A stretch of DNA of 64,000 nt. Origin: Ampullaceana balthica. Taxonomy: Eukaryota > Mollusca > Gastropoda > Lymnaeidae. Position numbers and translations under genes: made by a program. Where the stretch lies: assembly GCA_944989445.1 (NCBI GenBank), contig CALYLW010000492.1, forward strand, positions 337,501-401,500, read 5' to 3'. Positions within the stretch are counted from its first letter, which is position 1, and every line of letters begins with the position of its first letter. Of the stretch, positions 36,292 through 48,262 are shown piece by piece. Below the pieces are notes generated by a model that saw nothing but the letters and a program-made list of their open reading frames with translations, had not been told where the DNA came from and did no database searches.

Positions 36292-38328
36292 ATAGGGTTG
36301 CCAGATGTCCGGTTTTTAACCGGACTGTCCGGTATTATCGTTATTTGTCCAGTTTAAAAAATTGAAGCAATACCGGACATGCATGTGTCCGGTATTTTCA
36401 ATTTTCAAAGTATTTTCTTTAATTCAATACACTAGTAAGCTTTTTTAAGCAATCTTAAAATCTTCCGATTATAGAATTGACCGTTTGACCTAATTAGGCA
36501 TCGAAATTTTGCAATTTGGATTGTAAATAAAAACACACCCAATGTCTTTTATTATATAAACGAAGCACGTAAAGAATTAAACGTTATTATATTCTGGCAT
36601 TACAAAACAATTTTAAACGCCTCACAGACTGATGACGTAATGGGATGTGCCTTGAATCTGGGAGAAGTGAACTCTGTGTGTTTTTTTAATATACCGAATA
36701 CCTGCACAGAATTTAAGGAAGCAATTTCTAAGAACAAGAAATTATTGAAAGCAGCCGAGTCTAGCGATAAATATAAAGTCAATAGGCCTAAGCGTTTAAT
36801 TATTTCAAAATGCTGTTGTATATTGAGCAGTGTAGTTACAGTATTGTACTTACTCAAAGTCTTCAAAAAAGACAAATATAGAAAGTTCGAGTTTAAAAGC
36901 CCCTATCATTTACAAACATTTTTAATGACAAAATCTTGCTATTAGAGTCACAGATTTGCAAAGCCTAATGGACCGCTTTGCCAAGGCCGCCAGCGATTTC
37001 GGCCTAACCATCAACCTCAAAAGACTAACGTGGTGGCCCAGGATGCTGATCCACCCAACATCACCATCAATGATTGCCAATTTGAGGCCGTGGAACACTT
37101 ACATACCTTGGCTCCAATATCACCAACAACCTGTCCCTTGATTCCGACCTAGACATAAGGATGGACAAGGCGTCCACAACTCTGGCCAGGCTCTCAAAAA
37201 GAGTCTGGAACAACAAAAAGCTGACCATCAGAACCAAAATTGCTGTGTACCGTGCTTGTGTGCTAAGCACCCTCCTTAATGCCAGTGAATTCTGGACCAT
37301 ACACCCAGAAAAGAAAGGAGATTGAGTGCTTTCCACATGCGCTATCTCTGCACATCCTGGGAATCGCCTGGCAGGACCATGTCACCAACAAGTAGGTGCT
37401 ACAACAGGCAAAAATTCAAAGCATGACAACTCTTCTCCGCTAGCGTCGACTCAGATAGTTGGGACAAGTGCGCAGATTAGAGGATGGCAGAATCCCAAAG
37501 GACATCCTCTATTCTGAGCCAAAGGAAAGACGACTACAGGCCGGCCTCACCTCCGTTACAAAGATGTCTGCAAGAGAGACCTCAAAGCTATTGGCATTGA
37601 CATAAATAGTTGGGAGGAATTCGCTGGGGACAGGTACAGATGGAGACAGGCGTTGACTGCCAGGCTTAAAGCAGGAGAAAGAAACCTGCAACAGGTTGCA
37701 GACTTAAATCGCCTTAAAAGGAAAAGGGGAGCAAATCAGCCAACCACAAATACCACCTTTCAGTGTCAGAAGTGCAGCAAAGGCTGCCATTCGCGAGTGG
37801 GCTTGTACAGCCACAGCAGAAGCTGCAAAGTCATGCGCGCAAATTCCACAGGAGCACAGAAAATTCCGTCGTCTTACGAGAAATAAGGAAGCCAACAATC
37901 TTGCTATATTTTGATATTTGAAATAATGTAATTTTCTCCAGAAAACATGGCATAAGCAGACATATTACCAGACAAAAGAAAAACAATATTATTATTTTAT
38001 TATATTATTGCATTCATAATCATCCCATATTTTGAAAATATAATAAAGCAAGGATGCTTAATGATATTCCGATCTTATTCTATATTTAATATACGAATGG
38101 TGCAACATATCATTTTTTACCTTGATTTGATCATATGAATATTAATGACATTTACAGACTACAGACTACAGACTACAGACTACAGCACTTTTTGGATTCA
38201 CACAGTTCACTAAACCCATTCAATGATCCCAAAACCACTAATTATTCATGTTGCTATTTTGGCTTTTTGTGCCATCGACAGTCGACACTAGTGTCCGGTA
38301 TTTTGGATACAGCCATCTGGCAACCCTA
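36292..38328. mobile_element. hAT-type element, 2037 bp, 8-bp target duplication, carrying a LINE fragment
   Basis: Ends ATAGGGTTGCCAGATG and CATCTGGCAACCCTA are inverted repeats followed by CCGG(T)-rich sub-terminal hairpins (GTCCGGTTTTTAACCGGAC). Target duplication CTGATGTG at 36284-36291 and 38329-38336, identical, inside an inverted copy of the dispersed repeat. I see no hAT transposase inside; instead the middle holds a degraded LINE ORF2 3' end (36956-37886). Thus it is non-autonomous. Confidence 0.9.
36956..37886 (+). pseudogene. LINE ORF2 3' end (reverse transcriptase C-terminus plus zinc-finger tail), broken
   Basis: Successive plus-strand frames read LMDRFAKAASDFGLTINLK, then RMDKASTTLARLSKRVWNN, then KLTIRTKIAVYRACVLSTLL, then RRLRWLGQV and RIPKDILYSE, ending with a C-x2-C...H-x4-C finger-like motif near 37763-37830. 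This order is that of the C-terminal half of endonuclease/reverse-transcriptase non-LTR elements. Several frameshifts and stops separate the blocks, so it is not functional. It lies inside the hAT element at 36292-38328. Confidence 0.88.
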
Positions 38329-38989
38329 CTGATGTGCATTACAATTTATAATAGGGGATGCAATCTTGGTGATTAGTTCATTTCAAACTACTCCAAAAAG
38401 TAGGCTATAAAGTATTAGCACATAATTATTATAGATATGGCAAAGAGAGGACCAATGGGTATGTTTAAAAAGAGAAGACACGTGAATGCAGAGCATCGAA
38501 CAAATTCTGACCTTTCTTCACAATTAGATGAGGAAAACATAAATGAAACCGAAGCTTGATTAGCGAAATGAATTCGTTCTAGCCTCACTTGAAAATATCA
38601 CTCTTCGTATATTCAATTAGGTTTTGTAAGTGTGGATGATGCTGGTATCCCTACAAACCTAATTATTGAGTTTTTGAAGCAAGAATTTGTCCAGCTTCGT
38701 GATAAGTCGAGCATAAATGCTGTGGAAAAAATTAACAAAATACAAAACCGGGAAGGGAGAGGGGCAGTGGTGGATTTAGCTATAGGGCAGGGGGGGGCGG
38801 CTTGCATGTTCGGTCACAAGAGCAGAAAAAAATATTGCTAAACACGAAACATTTAATCAACACCAAACTGCTTGCTAAATATCTTATTTCAAATGACGAA
38901 ATTTTAATATATGGTTTAAATCAATCACTCGCATCTGAATTATAGGCCGGTGACAATTGTTAATGTAGTTTAGTCTGCACAATTCTTTT

Positions 38990-40676
38990 CTTTAATTATT
39001 GATGAAACCATTGATATATCTAGAATTGATCAGATGTCAGTTTCTTTACGTTAATTTTTTTAAAAATCAGGAAATGTGGGCAGATTAATGGGCTTTTATA
39101 CTTTGGTAAACAGCGGCTGGATAGCGAATAGTACACTCGTCTGACAAAGTCAGGGGCGTGGGATCTAGCCCACATTAAAGCCGCAAAGCCACAATTAAAA
39201 TGGAATGACTAACGCTAAGAAAGTCCTCCGCTTACCTGGAATGGAGATGGGGCACCCACCAAGGTCTACCAAGCACCGCCCCTAGTAGGTTCTAATGGAA
39301 ACATTAAGACCCCCTACCCCTACGACCACCGTTTATGGGACTTTAAAAAATAAATTTAAAAATATAAAAAAATTAAAAAGGCTGCCGCATTTGCTGAGAA
39401 GATTTTAACGGAACTAAAAAAGCAAAAGATTGATTTCACACTCTGTCGAGGACATGCATACTCTGGAATTAAGAGTGGCCTTCAAACTCAGATAAAGAAA
39501 CTTTCACCCAATTGTTGTGCCAATATTTTGAATTTGGTTACTATCGAAGCAATGTCTGTAAACAGTGATGTACAGTTGTTTTTCTGGCACAGCTTTAAGT
39601 TTGTATGCATTTCTTACGTCTAGTTTACCACCTCTACATACTATTAAAGAACACCAGAAATCTAAATATGAATCAACAGTAGAAACTCTTAAACGACTTT
39701 CTGATACAAGATGGTCATGCCGTAGGCATGCAGTTCATGCAGTTGTCGGATTATTCTCTGCTATTCTAGCCACACTTGATTCAGGGGAATCAACAGAATA
39801 TAAAGGAAGTGTCAGAGCAGAAGCTATGTGACTATCTGTTTTAATAAAAAAAATATTCTTTTGTTTTTCTGATGCTATTTGTACAAAAGTTATCTTCGTG
39901 TTATCAAACTACTTGCAACGCCTTTGCAAAACAATATTGATCGATGTTGGAAGAAATAAGTTTGTTGAAATGAGAAGCGATGAAGCTTTTGAAATTCTGA
40001 ATGTAGATGTCAAATCATTTATTAACGACAATGGTTCCAAACTAGATGTTAAAACAGAATTTAAAGAAAAGTGAATTGCAAAAAAGAAAAGCATGGCAGG
40101 CGAACTTAGCAGAGATAAAATGGGCTGATGATCCAACTACACGCTTTAAATCTGAAACGTACTTCACTATCATGGATACACTTGTAACACAAATAGATGA
40201 TCGATTTAATGACTTTTGGAGCACAGTTACTTATTTCTATTGTATTGATCCATCACAAATGTCGGAAGAAAATAAAGATTATTTTCAAAGTTTATGCAAA
40301 ATTTACAAACACGACATTAACCTTGAAGAAGCAATCGTAGAATATGATACCTTCAAAGATTTGTATGCATCGATTTCAATTATTATTGTCTAGTGAACTA
40401 CAACTTAAAAAGGTTCAGCCATTCTTGACTGAAAAACAAATGGCATCAGGTCTCCCTAATTTGTCAATACTCTATAAAATTTACTTGACTCTTCCTGTTA
40501 GCAGTGCTACTGCTGAAAGAAGTTTCAGTAGATTGAAACTCATCAAAAATTATTTGCGCTCAACAATGACAAACGAACGTCTGTCTGGATTGGCATTAAT
40601 TTCAATTGAACGTGATCTAGCTGAGAACTTGACTTTGAATCACGATAAATCGTTTTGCTTCAATGAAATCACGTAG
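38990..40676 (+). pseudogene. hAT (ZMYM1-like) transposase relic
   Basis: Plus-strand blocks in order: LIIDETIDISRIDQMSVSLR (about 38995), then after a SINE insertion LCRGHAYSG (about 39440), then LKRLSDTRWSCRRHA (about 39690), and the dimerisation region LPVSSATAERSFSRLKLIKN with LSGLALISIERDL (40490-40620). This order is that of ZMYM1-type hAT transposases (RNase H-like core with DUF4371-type region, then the hAT C-terminal dimerisation domain). Multiple stops and frameshifts make it non-functional. The last 110-codon stretch is still open. Confidence 0.9.
39111..39372 (+). mobile_element. Second type of tRNA-derived SINE inserted in the hAT transposase relic
   Basis: Interrupts the transposase between LMGFYTLVN and the next conserved block. 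The start is tRNA-like (GCGGCTGGATAGCGAATAGT, anticodon-arm-like GTCTGACAAAGTCAG, box-B-like GGGATCTAGCCC). A body follows (AAGTCCTCCGCTTACCTGG, GGGGCACCCACC), ending in an A-rich tail TTTAAAAAATAAATTTAAAAA. It is unlike the GATAAG-tailed family in the rest of the window. Confidence 0.65.
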
Positions 40677-40705
40677 AAAGCAATTTATATAGGGCTCAAG
40701 GGCTC

Positions 40706-40828
40706 TATCTTATCTTATCTTATCTGTTACAGACGCTCCTTCTATACAGAAGAATATTGCGTCCTATGCTTATCCATGGTTTGTGTTTAGTCCTGCATTC
40801 TTATTAGAGTTTTCAATGTTTATTTAAG
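40706..40828 (-). mobile_element. SINE copy, subfamily B, with pentamer tail
   Basis: Plus strand: CTTATCTTATCTTATCTG, ACGCTCCTTCTATACAGAAG, TTATCCATGGTTTGTGTTTAG, TTCTTATTAGAGTTTTCAATG. It follows directly after the hAT transposase stop. Closely related to 18062-18185. Confidence 0.85.
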
Positions 40829-42186
40829 GGAACTTACAATCATTGTTTGTGTACAGTTCATTGATCTTCTCAAAGTTTGATGCTCAAACTTCAAGTGATA
40901 AATTATTTTTTTAAATTCTGAAGTAAATTGTTTAGTTAAATTTATAAGTATAATATTATTGGCACTCTTTGTGTGTGTGTGTGTGTGTGTGTGTTACTAA
41001 TCCTGACTAATCCGCTCCACCAAAGTCTCTGTGTTTTTCATTATTTGTAGCATCAGATTACCTGGTATTAAACTGAACTATTTTGCCAGCTAAAATTCTC
41101 ATTTCATTCTTTCAGATAGAAAACTAGTACAAGAACTAAGAACAGTAGCTCTTAAAATTTGATTAGTAAAAATAAGTTGTTCTCTTTGAAACTAAGTTCA
41201 TAATTTACTGTCATCTTTTTATCCTACATATGATATATGCATACAATACGTATATGATAAATGATTTCTTTAATTACTTAGGCCTTTTATTAATGATTAA
41301 CATTTTTTAAAATACATTATATTTTGTTTGCATTTGTGACCTATTACTCTCCTGAATATAAAGCAATTGTTTGTATTTTGAAGAGATTCGTTGCAATCGT
41401 TTGATGTAAACAAAAAGAATATTAAATAATGCACTTTGAATGATCAACGCAGCATTTATTATTTAACACTTAGTTATTTGTTTGAGTTACTGTCACTGCT
41501 ACTTATGGCAAGCTGAAAAAACTGACGAGTCATCTTGCAGATAGTACAACAAACTATTGGAGGCCTATAAAAACTTAATCAAATTCTACCTCACTATCAA
41601 AACATTTTAGATGTTTTATTTAGCCCAAAGACTATAAATATATTATACTGAGTTTTCTATGTTGAAGTCTGCTAGGATATTCAGCAATTGACAGTGAACA
41701 CAAAGGATTATGAGAAATTTAGATTTTGTCACAAATAACAGCTCGCAAATTAACTACCATTTTCATAAATTCAATTGATTAACCAGTATCTATTTAAGAC
41801 CAGATGTTTCTTTTTGTCTAGCAAGTTGACTCAGGGCAACTCTGAAAATGTATTCTATAACATAAACAACACAGCTTAGATTTCATATTTGAGACTGCAG
41901 CAGTCTCTGAAGATGAAAACTTATTAAAGTAAATCTCACATTTAAAGTGAGCAGAAATGTTTATTTCAACATAAAATACAGCAATAAGATTGAATCTCAT
42001 ATCAAACTTTCTAATCTTCATTGCAGAACCATCAATTTAGACAAATGAATTTTATTTCAGCACCTAGAAATATTTGTACTAAGTCGATGAATAAAAAAAA
42101 ATGTTTTTGCGGCGCCCCCTGAAATTCTCCTGCCCCCCCTCGCAGACAAACCTAAATCCGCCACTGTAAAGAAGCTTCTTTAAAAA

Positions 42187-42778
42187 AAAATTGGGGTGTG
42201 GATCCAGTGTTAACCTATAGGTAGGAACATCATTGAACTTCATACTTCATTTGCATTGTATCCCTATATATATTATAATGTAGGGAACGAAGTTAAGTGG
42301 CATGCCACTAACTTAAATAAAACAGATGATGTGAAGGACTGGATTAAACGTTTTATTAGTTAAGAGTACATATAAATAACTTTAATATATTAATTTCATA
42401 GTTTCTCTAAGTACAAATTAATTCGATATTTAAAATGTATTTTTAAAGTTTGAATTTAATTTTTTGTATACCTAAATTTAAATTACTAAAAAAATTTTTT
42501 TTTAGTAACACAAGTTAATAATAATATCTCTTACTCTTACAGTATTGTAAATTAAATTTCAAAAGAGTAATAACAATACTTACCTTTTAAACTAAATTAA
42601 AATTTTCTCAAGAGCAACGCATTTGATAAAATATATATTTGTACCAGTGCTTTGTGGTGCAGCGATTACGGGCAAATAAATTGTAATGCACATCAGATGT
42701 TGACAATAAACATTTATTTTAAGATAGTGTTATTTCTCACTTACAAAATATCTATCTATATATATAATTCGATGGAAA
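42187..42778 (+). repeat. Dispersed repeat (590-680 bp family), copy 2
   Basis: Aligns with 35474-36056 and 52163-52846 (GGTGTGGATCCAGTGTTAACC, GTAACACAAGTTAATAATAA, CTCAAGAGCAACGCATTTG, GGTGCAGCGATTACGGGCAA) and, like copy 3, extends through CAGATGTTGACAATAAA to GAAACTAGAGCAAGCAAGAC. Unlike the other two copies it has no SINE in front of it. Confidence 0.9.
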
Positions 42779-42805
42779 CTAGAGCAAGCAAGACGCAGTA
42801 TATAT

Positions 42806-45250
42806 GTACAACTTTATGACCTTTTGAAATGTACCTTTTATTGGTGGGGTAACAGTCAATAATATCGCCCAACCCTGGATGACATAAACACTGTAGCTTA
42901 GCAACTGTTTTGATACCTTTTGCATAGATTAAACTAAATCGGCAGGGTAACTTTTAAGCCCAGACCTTGCGATTCAAAATGTTTCTTTAAAACAAATAAA
43001 ACCCATCCACACCTTACTTACGCATCAAAATTCACATAGATAATATGCTTTTCCCATAAAAAAATCATTACTAAGAGAGCAATGCCCGTGCGATGCTACG
43101 GGTAGGCACAATGAAAATAACTTTATTTGGATTTGAGTTTCACATTCCCCTTAATAATGAGTGTAAACGTATCAGGAAATTAGGGTAGTGATAAATCAAA
43201 CCCCTTCTTTATAAAAATCACGATATGTGTGTCTAGAAAATAGAAAGTATGATGAATTTAAATATTACCCATCAATTTTGGTATTTCTGCTTTAATAACG
43301 CACGCTTTTCTCTATATACTTTACCAGAATAACAAAGGTCCTTAACAGTTACAAAAATCTAATGGGCAAGGCTCAATTTCTTTTTCCATGAATCAAAAAA
43401 TGAAAACAATATCTTTGATTCCTTTGGTTCTAGGGAAAAGCTCTTAAAATCACCCACTCCATTTTATAAGCTAAGTATGAAATTAGTTCAAGACGAATAG
43501 GATATTTTTTTAGCATAGTAACAAAGCAATAAATTGGCAGATACTTGTTTCACTTAAATAACGGATTATTTTTCTTTGTATTTATATTCAAGCCTTTTTT
43601 CATTGTAGCTTTTTTAGCTTATAAAATGACATATAAGTTAGGGCTTAATATATAACATATATTATGTAGGCATTTGATTTTAAAACAGAATAGTTTTTAA
43701 AAAATCAGTCTGTATACAAAACTTTATCCTCGTTGTATAATATTGCTCAAATAAAATCAAGTTGTTATGTCACAATATCAGTTGCTGTTAGTGTATTTTT
43801 TGCCAGAACAGGGGTAGGCACAATTAAAAAATAACTTTATTTGGTTTTGGGTCTCAAATTTCCCTTAAAAATGAATGTAAATGCATCATGAAATTAGGGT
43901 AGTGATAAATCAAACCACTTCTTATAAAATTCACGATATGTGTGTCGAGAAAATAGAAAGTATGATGAATTTAAATATTAACCATCAATTTTGGTATGTC
44001 TGCTTTAATAACGCATGCTTTTCTCTATATAATATACTCCTACAGAATATGAAAGGTACTTAACAGTTATAAAAATCTAATCGGCAAGGCTCAATTTCTT
44101 TTCACATGAATAAAAAAAATAAAATATATCTTTCCATATGATTCCTTTGTCTAGGAAAATGCTCTGAAAAACACCAATTCCATTGTATAGTTTAAGCATG
44201 AAATTAGTTTAAGACGAATGAAATTACCACTTGAGCCAGATAATATTTATTTGAATATGTATGCTTAGTGGAGGGTGGAAATATGGTTTACGGGTGTAAG
44301 TTTCTTATTTTCTTTTCACACGAATATTAACATAAAAACAATGTTTGTTTTTTTTAAATTCCTAGAGATTGATTTTCTAATAAATTACGTCATTTTGAAA
44401 GGACTTTCCACTCTTTTCTTCTAGTATTAACAAAGCAATAAATTGGCAGATACTTGTTCCACTAAAATAAAGGATTACTTTTCGTTGTATTTGTATTTAA
44501 GCCTTTTTTCATTGTAGCATTTTTTAGCTTATAAAATGACATATTTGGTAATGGTCTTAATATATAACATATATTTGTAGGCATTTGATATTAAATCAGA
44601 ATAATTTAAAAATATTTTTTCAAGAAAGTGTATACAGCTTAAAAGAAAACTGCCATTTAGTAAACAACATGATCTGCCTTTGAAATCAGTCTTTATACAA
44701 AACTTTATCCTCGTTGCATAATATTGCTCAAATAAAATCAAGCTGTTATGTCTAAATATCAGTTGCTGTTAGTGTATTTTTTCGCTTGAGCACGCACTTT
44801 CTGAAGCTAGAACCTATATATGAGTCGTAATACCCGCGATATGTCTTTACACTAAATATATTTATACCTTAAAGAACCGTACAGTTTATACCTGAAGTGT
44901 GTGCCACGCACTCATTGTTCTAGAAATGTAACTATTTTTTTAATGAATGTTTTAGTTTTGTAAGCTCTTAAATACCTTTCTTAGCAATGATTTTTTATGG
45001 GAAAAGCATATTATTTATGTGAATTTTGATGCTTAAGTAAGGTGTGCATGGGTTTTATTTGTTTTAAAGAAACATTTTGAATCGCAAGGTCTGGGCTTAA
45101 AATTTACCCTGCTGATTTAGTTTAATCTATGCAAAAAGTATAAAAACAGTTGCTAAGCTATAGTGTTTATGTCATCCAGGGTTGGGCGATATTATTGACT
45201 CTTACCCCACCAATAAATGGTACATTTCAAAAGGTCATAAAGTTGTACTC
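42806..45250. repeat. Composite inverted repeat with internal tandem duplication, 2.45 kb
   Basis: Arms 42806-43077 and 44980-45250 are reverse complements with few differences (GTACAACTTTATGACCTTTT / complement, CGCCCAACCCTGGATGACAT, CCCAGACCTTGCGATTCAAA). Between them lie two direct copies of about 710-980 bp (from about 43098 and 43811), sharing GGGTAGGCACAAT, AAATTAGGGTAGTGATAAAT, CAAAGCAATAAATTGGCAGA and CAGTTGCTGTTAGTGTATTT. A third fragment of the arm is near 45470-45540. No domain-bearing open frame is present. Confidence 0.9.
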
Positions 45251-45540
45251 AATATAAAAATAGCTGTTCCACTTATTAACCACACTCATTGGTCCGTGCA
45301 TATAACTCCTATATATAATCCATTTTCGTCTATAACAGTACCGATTTTTTTTTCATTCCTTCTATTTCCTTGGGGCAGTTTATGGAGCAATCGTTCCAGA
45401 AAAAAAAATCGTGTAAACTATTTAAGCACCGAAGGAAAATAAATATCCCACCTAAGAATCATTGATAAATATAACTTACCTAGCATGTTTGACTTAATTT
45501 ATGCAAAAAGAATATTAACAGTGGCTAAGCTATAGTGTTT

Positions 45541-46224
45541 GGTATCTGGTTTCACTCATGTGCTTTCTTTCTCTAATGCATTGAATACATTGTTAGTATT
45601 TGATTAGTATTTGATTATTTAGAACTAACTTGTAAAATGTCAAATACATTAAGTATTTAAATTAAACATATAAAAGATATAAAGAAAAGTGGTAAAATGA
45701 TACTGTGTATTTGATAATAAAGAAAATAATAGAAAATAATAGTATATAAATATTGTTAAAATATTGCGCTAAAAAAACAATGACTATGGTTTGTAAACAA
45801 AAATGTTAGGTAGATTAACGTTGAACATAAATGTAGACATCTGGAGAAAGACCAAAGCAAATAAATTTTTCGAACGGCTGAATAAAATACATCTCGAAAA
45901 TACATAAAGGAAACAGTGTAAAGATGTAATTTGCAAACAAATATTAATTCTGTAATTTTTTACAAAAAAATTATACGTATTCTTGTTAGAGGCGCAACAT
46001 TATCAGACATAAAAATAAACCGTTTCATCACATTTAGTTCACAACATAAACACACACACACTCACTTTATTCACACACTTATACACACAAACATAAACAC
46101 ACAAACAGATAGTACCATTAAAAAAAATCACATTTCATTGAAATAACCGCGGCTCTTTTTACTTTGTTTCCATTTTACAAATTAATATGAGCTCGAACTA
46201 TTACGTCAAGTCACAATATTTTAT
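45541..46224. other. No gene seen
   Basis: AT-rich DNA ending with a CA-rich simple repeat near 46036-46110 (ACACACACAC-like). Nothing else recognised. Confidence 0.4.
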
Positions 46225-46231
46225 AGCGAGA

Positions 46232-48262
46232 AACGCCGTCTTGTTAATCTCGACACCAAAATGTTTATTATTTAATTTTCAATAATTTATTTTATTTTCG
46301 GGAGTTACCCCGCATAGCGAGCACCCACATACACGGCTTCGGACGCGCTTGGGCGCAATATATATATAGGGATATATAAATAATATATAATCGTTAATTT
46401 CCTTAGCCCTGATATATATATATACTACGGGCAAGTACCCGGCTTTCCCGGGTTTAACAACAACAGCAACAACAACAAAAACAACAACAGCAACAAAACA
46501 ACAAAAACAAACAACAAAAACAAAACAACAACAAACAACAACTACAACAACAACAGCAACAATAAAAAAAGCAACAACAACAAAAAAACAACTACAACAC
46601 AACAACAACAGCAACAACGACAAAAACAACAAAAGAAACAGCATCAGCAACAAAAAAACAAAAACAAAACAACAAAAACAAAACAACAACAAAAACAACA
46701 AAATCAACAAAAAACAACAACTACAACAACAACAGCAACAACAACAAAGCAACAACAACAAAACAACAACTACAACAACAACAGCAACAACAACAACAAA
46801 GCAACAACAACATGAAGGACATTGTCGTCGCAGGGCAAGGGATGTGGACAACAACAACAACAGCAAAAACAACACAAAAGCAACAACAGCAACAACAACA
46901 ACAGCAACAACAACAGCAACAACAACAACACAACAGCAACAACAACAAAACAACAACAAAAACACAACAAAAACAAACAACAACAAAACAACAACAACAA
47001 CAAAACAACAACAAACAACAACAGCAACAACAACAAAGCAACAACAACAAAACAACAACTACAACAACAAAAGCAACAACAAAAGCAACAACAACAACAA
47101 CAACAAAAAAATTATTTTATGGCGATAATCGCCTTCTTGTTAATCTCGACACCAAAATGTTTATTAATTTGCGTCATTATTTTACGTCTTAATTTTCAAT
47201 AATTTTTATTTTATATAGCTCATATAGGGAAAAACTACATTTTGGGCCCCCGGGCCCCAGTATCTTATATGTAAGGAACGAAACCTGTTTAATAACCTTT
47301 CCGGTATAATTTTGTGTACGTGTACCAAATTTCACGTTATTTGGTTGTCTGGATCTTGAGTTATTAGGGAACAGACAGACAACCAGACAGACAACAAATG
47401 CGTCTTATATATATATACTAGGGGCAAGTACCCGGCTTCTCCCGGGTTTAACAACAGCAGCAACAACAACAAAAACAACAACAGCAACAAAACAACAAAA
47501 CAAACAACAAAAACAAACAACAACTACAACAACAACAGCAACAACAACAAAGCAACAAAAACAAAACAACAACTACAACAACAACAGCAACAACAACAGC
47601 AACAACGACAAAACCAACAACAGCAACAGCAACAAAACAACAAAAACAAAACAACAACAAAAAAACAACAAAATCAACAACAAAACAACAATAAAACAAC
47701 TACAACAACAACAGCAACAACAACAAAGCAACAACAACAGCAACAGCAACAACAACAGCAACAACAACAGCAACAACAACAAAAACAACAACAGCAACAA
47801 CTACAAAAACAAAACATCAACAAAAAAATCAACAACAAAACAACAACAAAACAACAACTACAACAACAACAATAACAAAGCAACAACAACAAAACAACAA
47901 CTACAACAACAAAACAACAAAAGCAACAACAACAAAGCAACAACAACAAAAAAATTATTTTATGGCGATAATCGCCTTCTTGTTAATCTCGACACCAAAA
48001 TGTTTATTAATTTGCGTCATTATTTTACGTCTTAATTTTCAATAATTTTTATTTTATATAGCTCATATAGGGAAAAACTACATTTTGGGCCCCCGGGCCC
48101 CAGTATCTTATATGTAAGGAACGAAACCTGTTTAATAACCTTTCCGGTATAATTTTGTGTACGTGTACCAAATTTCACGTTATTTGGTTGTCTGGATCTC
48201 GAGTTATGAGGGAACAGACAGACAACCAGACAGACAACAAATGCGTCTTATATATATAGAGA
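46232..48262 (+). repeat. Tandem retroelement-like units each carrying a long CAA/CAACAG array
   Basis: Two near-identical units (about 46432-47420 and 47421-48262). Each has GGGCAAGTACCCGGCTT and CCCGGGTTTAACAACA; a CAA/CAG-rich trinucleotide array (46457-47106 and 47450-47953); then GGCGATAATCGCCTTCTTG, AATCTCGACACCAAAATG, CATATAGGGAAAAACTAC, TTTTGGGCCCCCGGGCCCC; ending CCAAATTTCACGTTATTTGG, GAACAGACAGACAACCAGAC and an AT tail. A partial third flank lies at 46232-46285. The AAATTTCA...GACAGACAGACA...TATATA ending resembles the 3' end of RTE-type LINE or SINE elements; that is inference. The long open frames in the arrays (poly-Gln, poly-Asn, poly-Thr, or poly-Leu, Cys and Val on the reverse) are artefacts of the triplet repeat. 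Confidence 0.85.

Larger units (their letters stand above)
38765..42166. mobile_element. Degraded hAT element, about 3.4 kb, with CAGTGGYGGATTTAG ends
   Basis: Left end CAGTGGTGGATTTAG at 38765 and right end CTAAATCCGCCACTG ending at 42166 are inverted repeats. Both are followed inward by G-rich/C-rich blocks. It holds a plus-strand transposase relic (38990-40676), a SINE in the 5' half and another SINE at 40706. The flanking 8-mers (GAGAGGGG and TAAAGAAG) do not match, so the two ends may come from different insertions or the flank has rearranged. Confidence 0.7.

Noticed and set aside
38440..38764. Plus-strand pieces (MAKRGPMGMFKKRRHVN..., then DDAGIPTNLIIEFLKQEFVQ) just left of a hAT end.
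   Set aside because: Looks like decayed coding sequence, but the two pieces are separated by a stop and I could not assign them to a family or to the neighbouring hAT.
43098..44790. Possible hammerhead ribozyme, as found in some mollusc retroelements, in the direct repeats.
   Set aside because: I looked for CTGATGA and GAAA cores at fitting spacing and did not find a convincing arrangement here or in the CAA units.
46279..47192. Long open frames (up to 259 codons) rich in Leu/Cys/Val on one strand and Gln/Asn/Thr on the other.
   Set aside because: They are translations of CAA/CAACAG triplet arrays; open in most frames on both strands, no splice sites, no domains, and array length differs between the two units.
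47332..47949. More Leu/Cys/Val-rich open frames in the second triplet array.
   Set aside because: Same triplet-repeat artefact as above.
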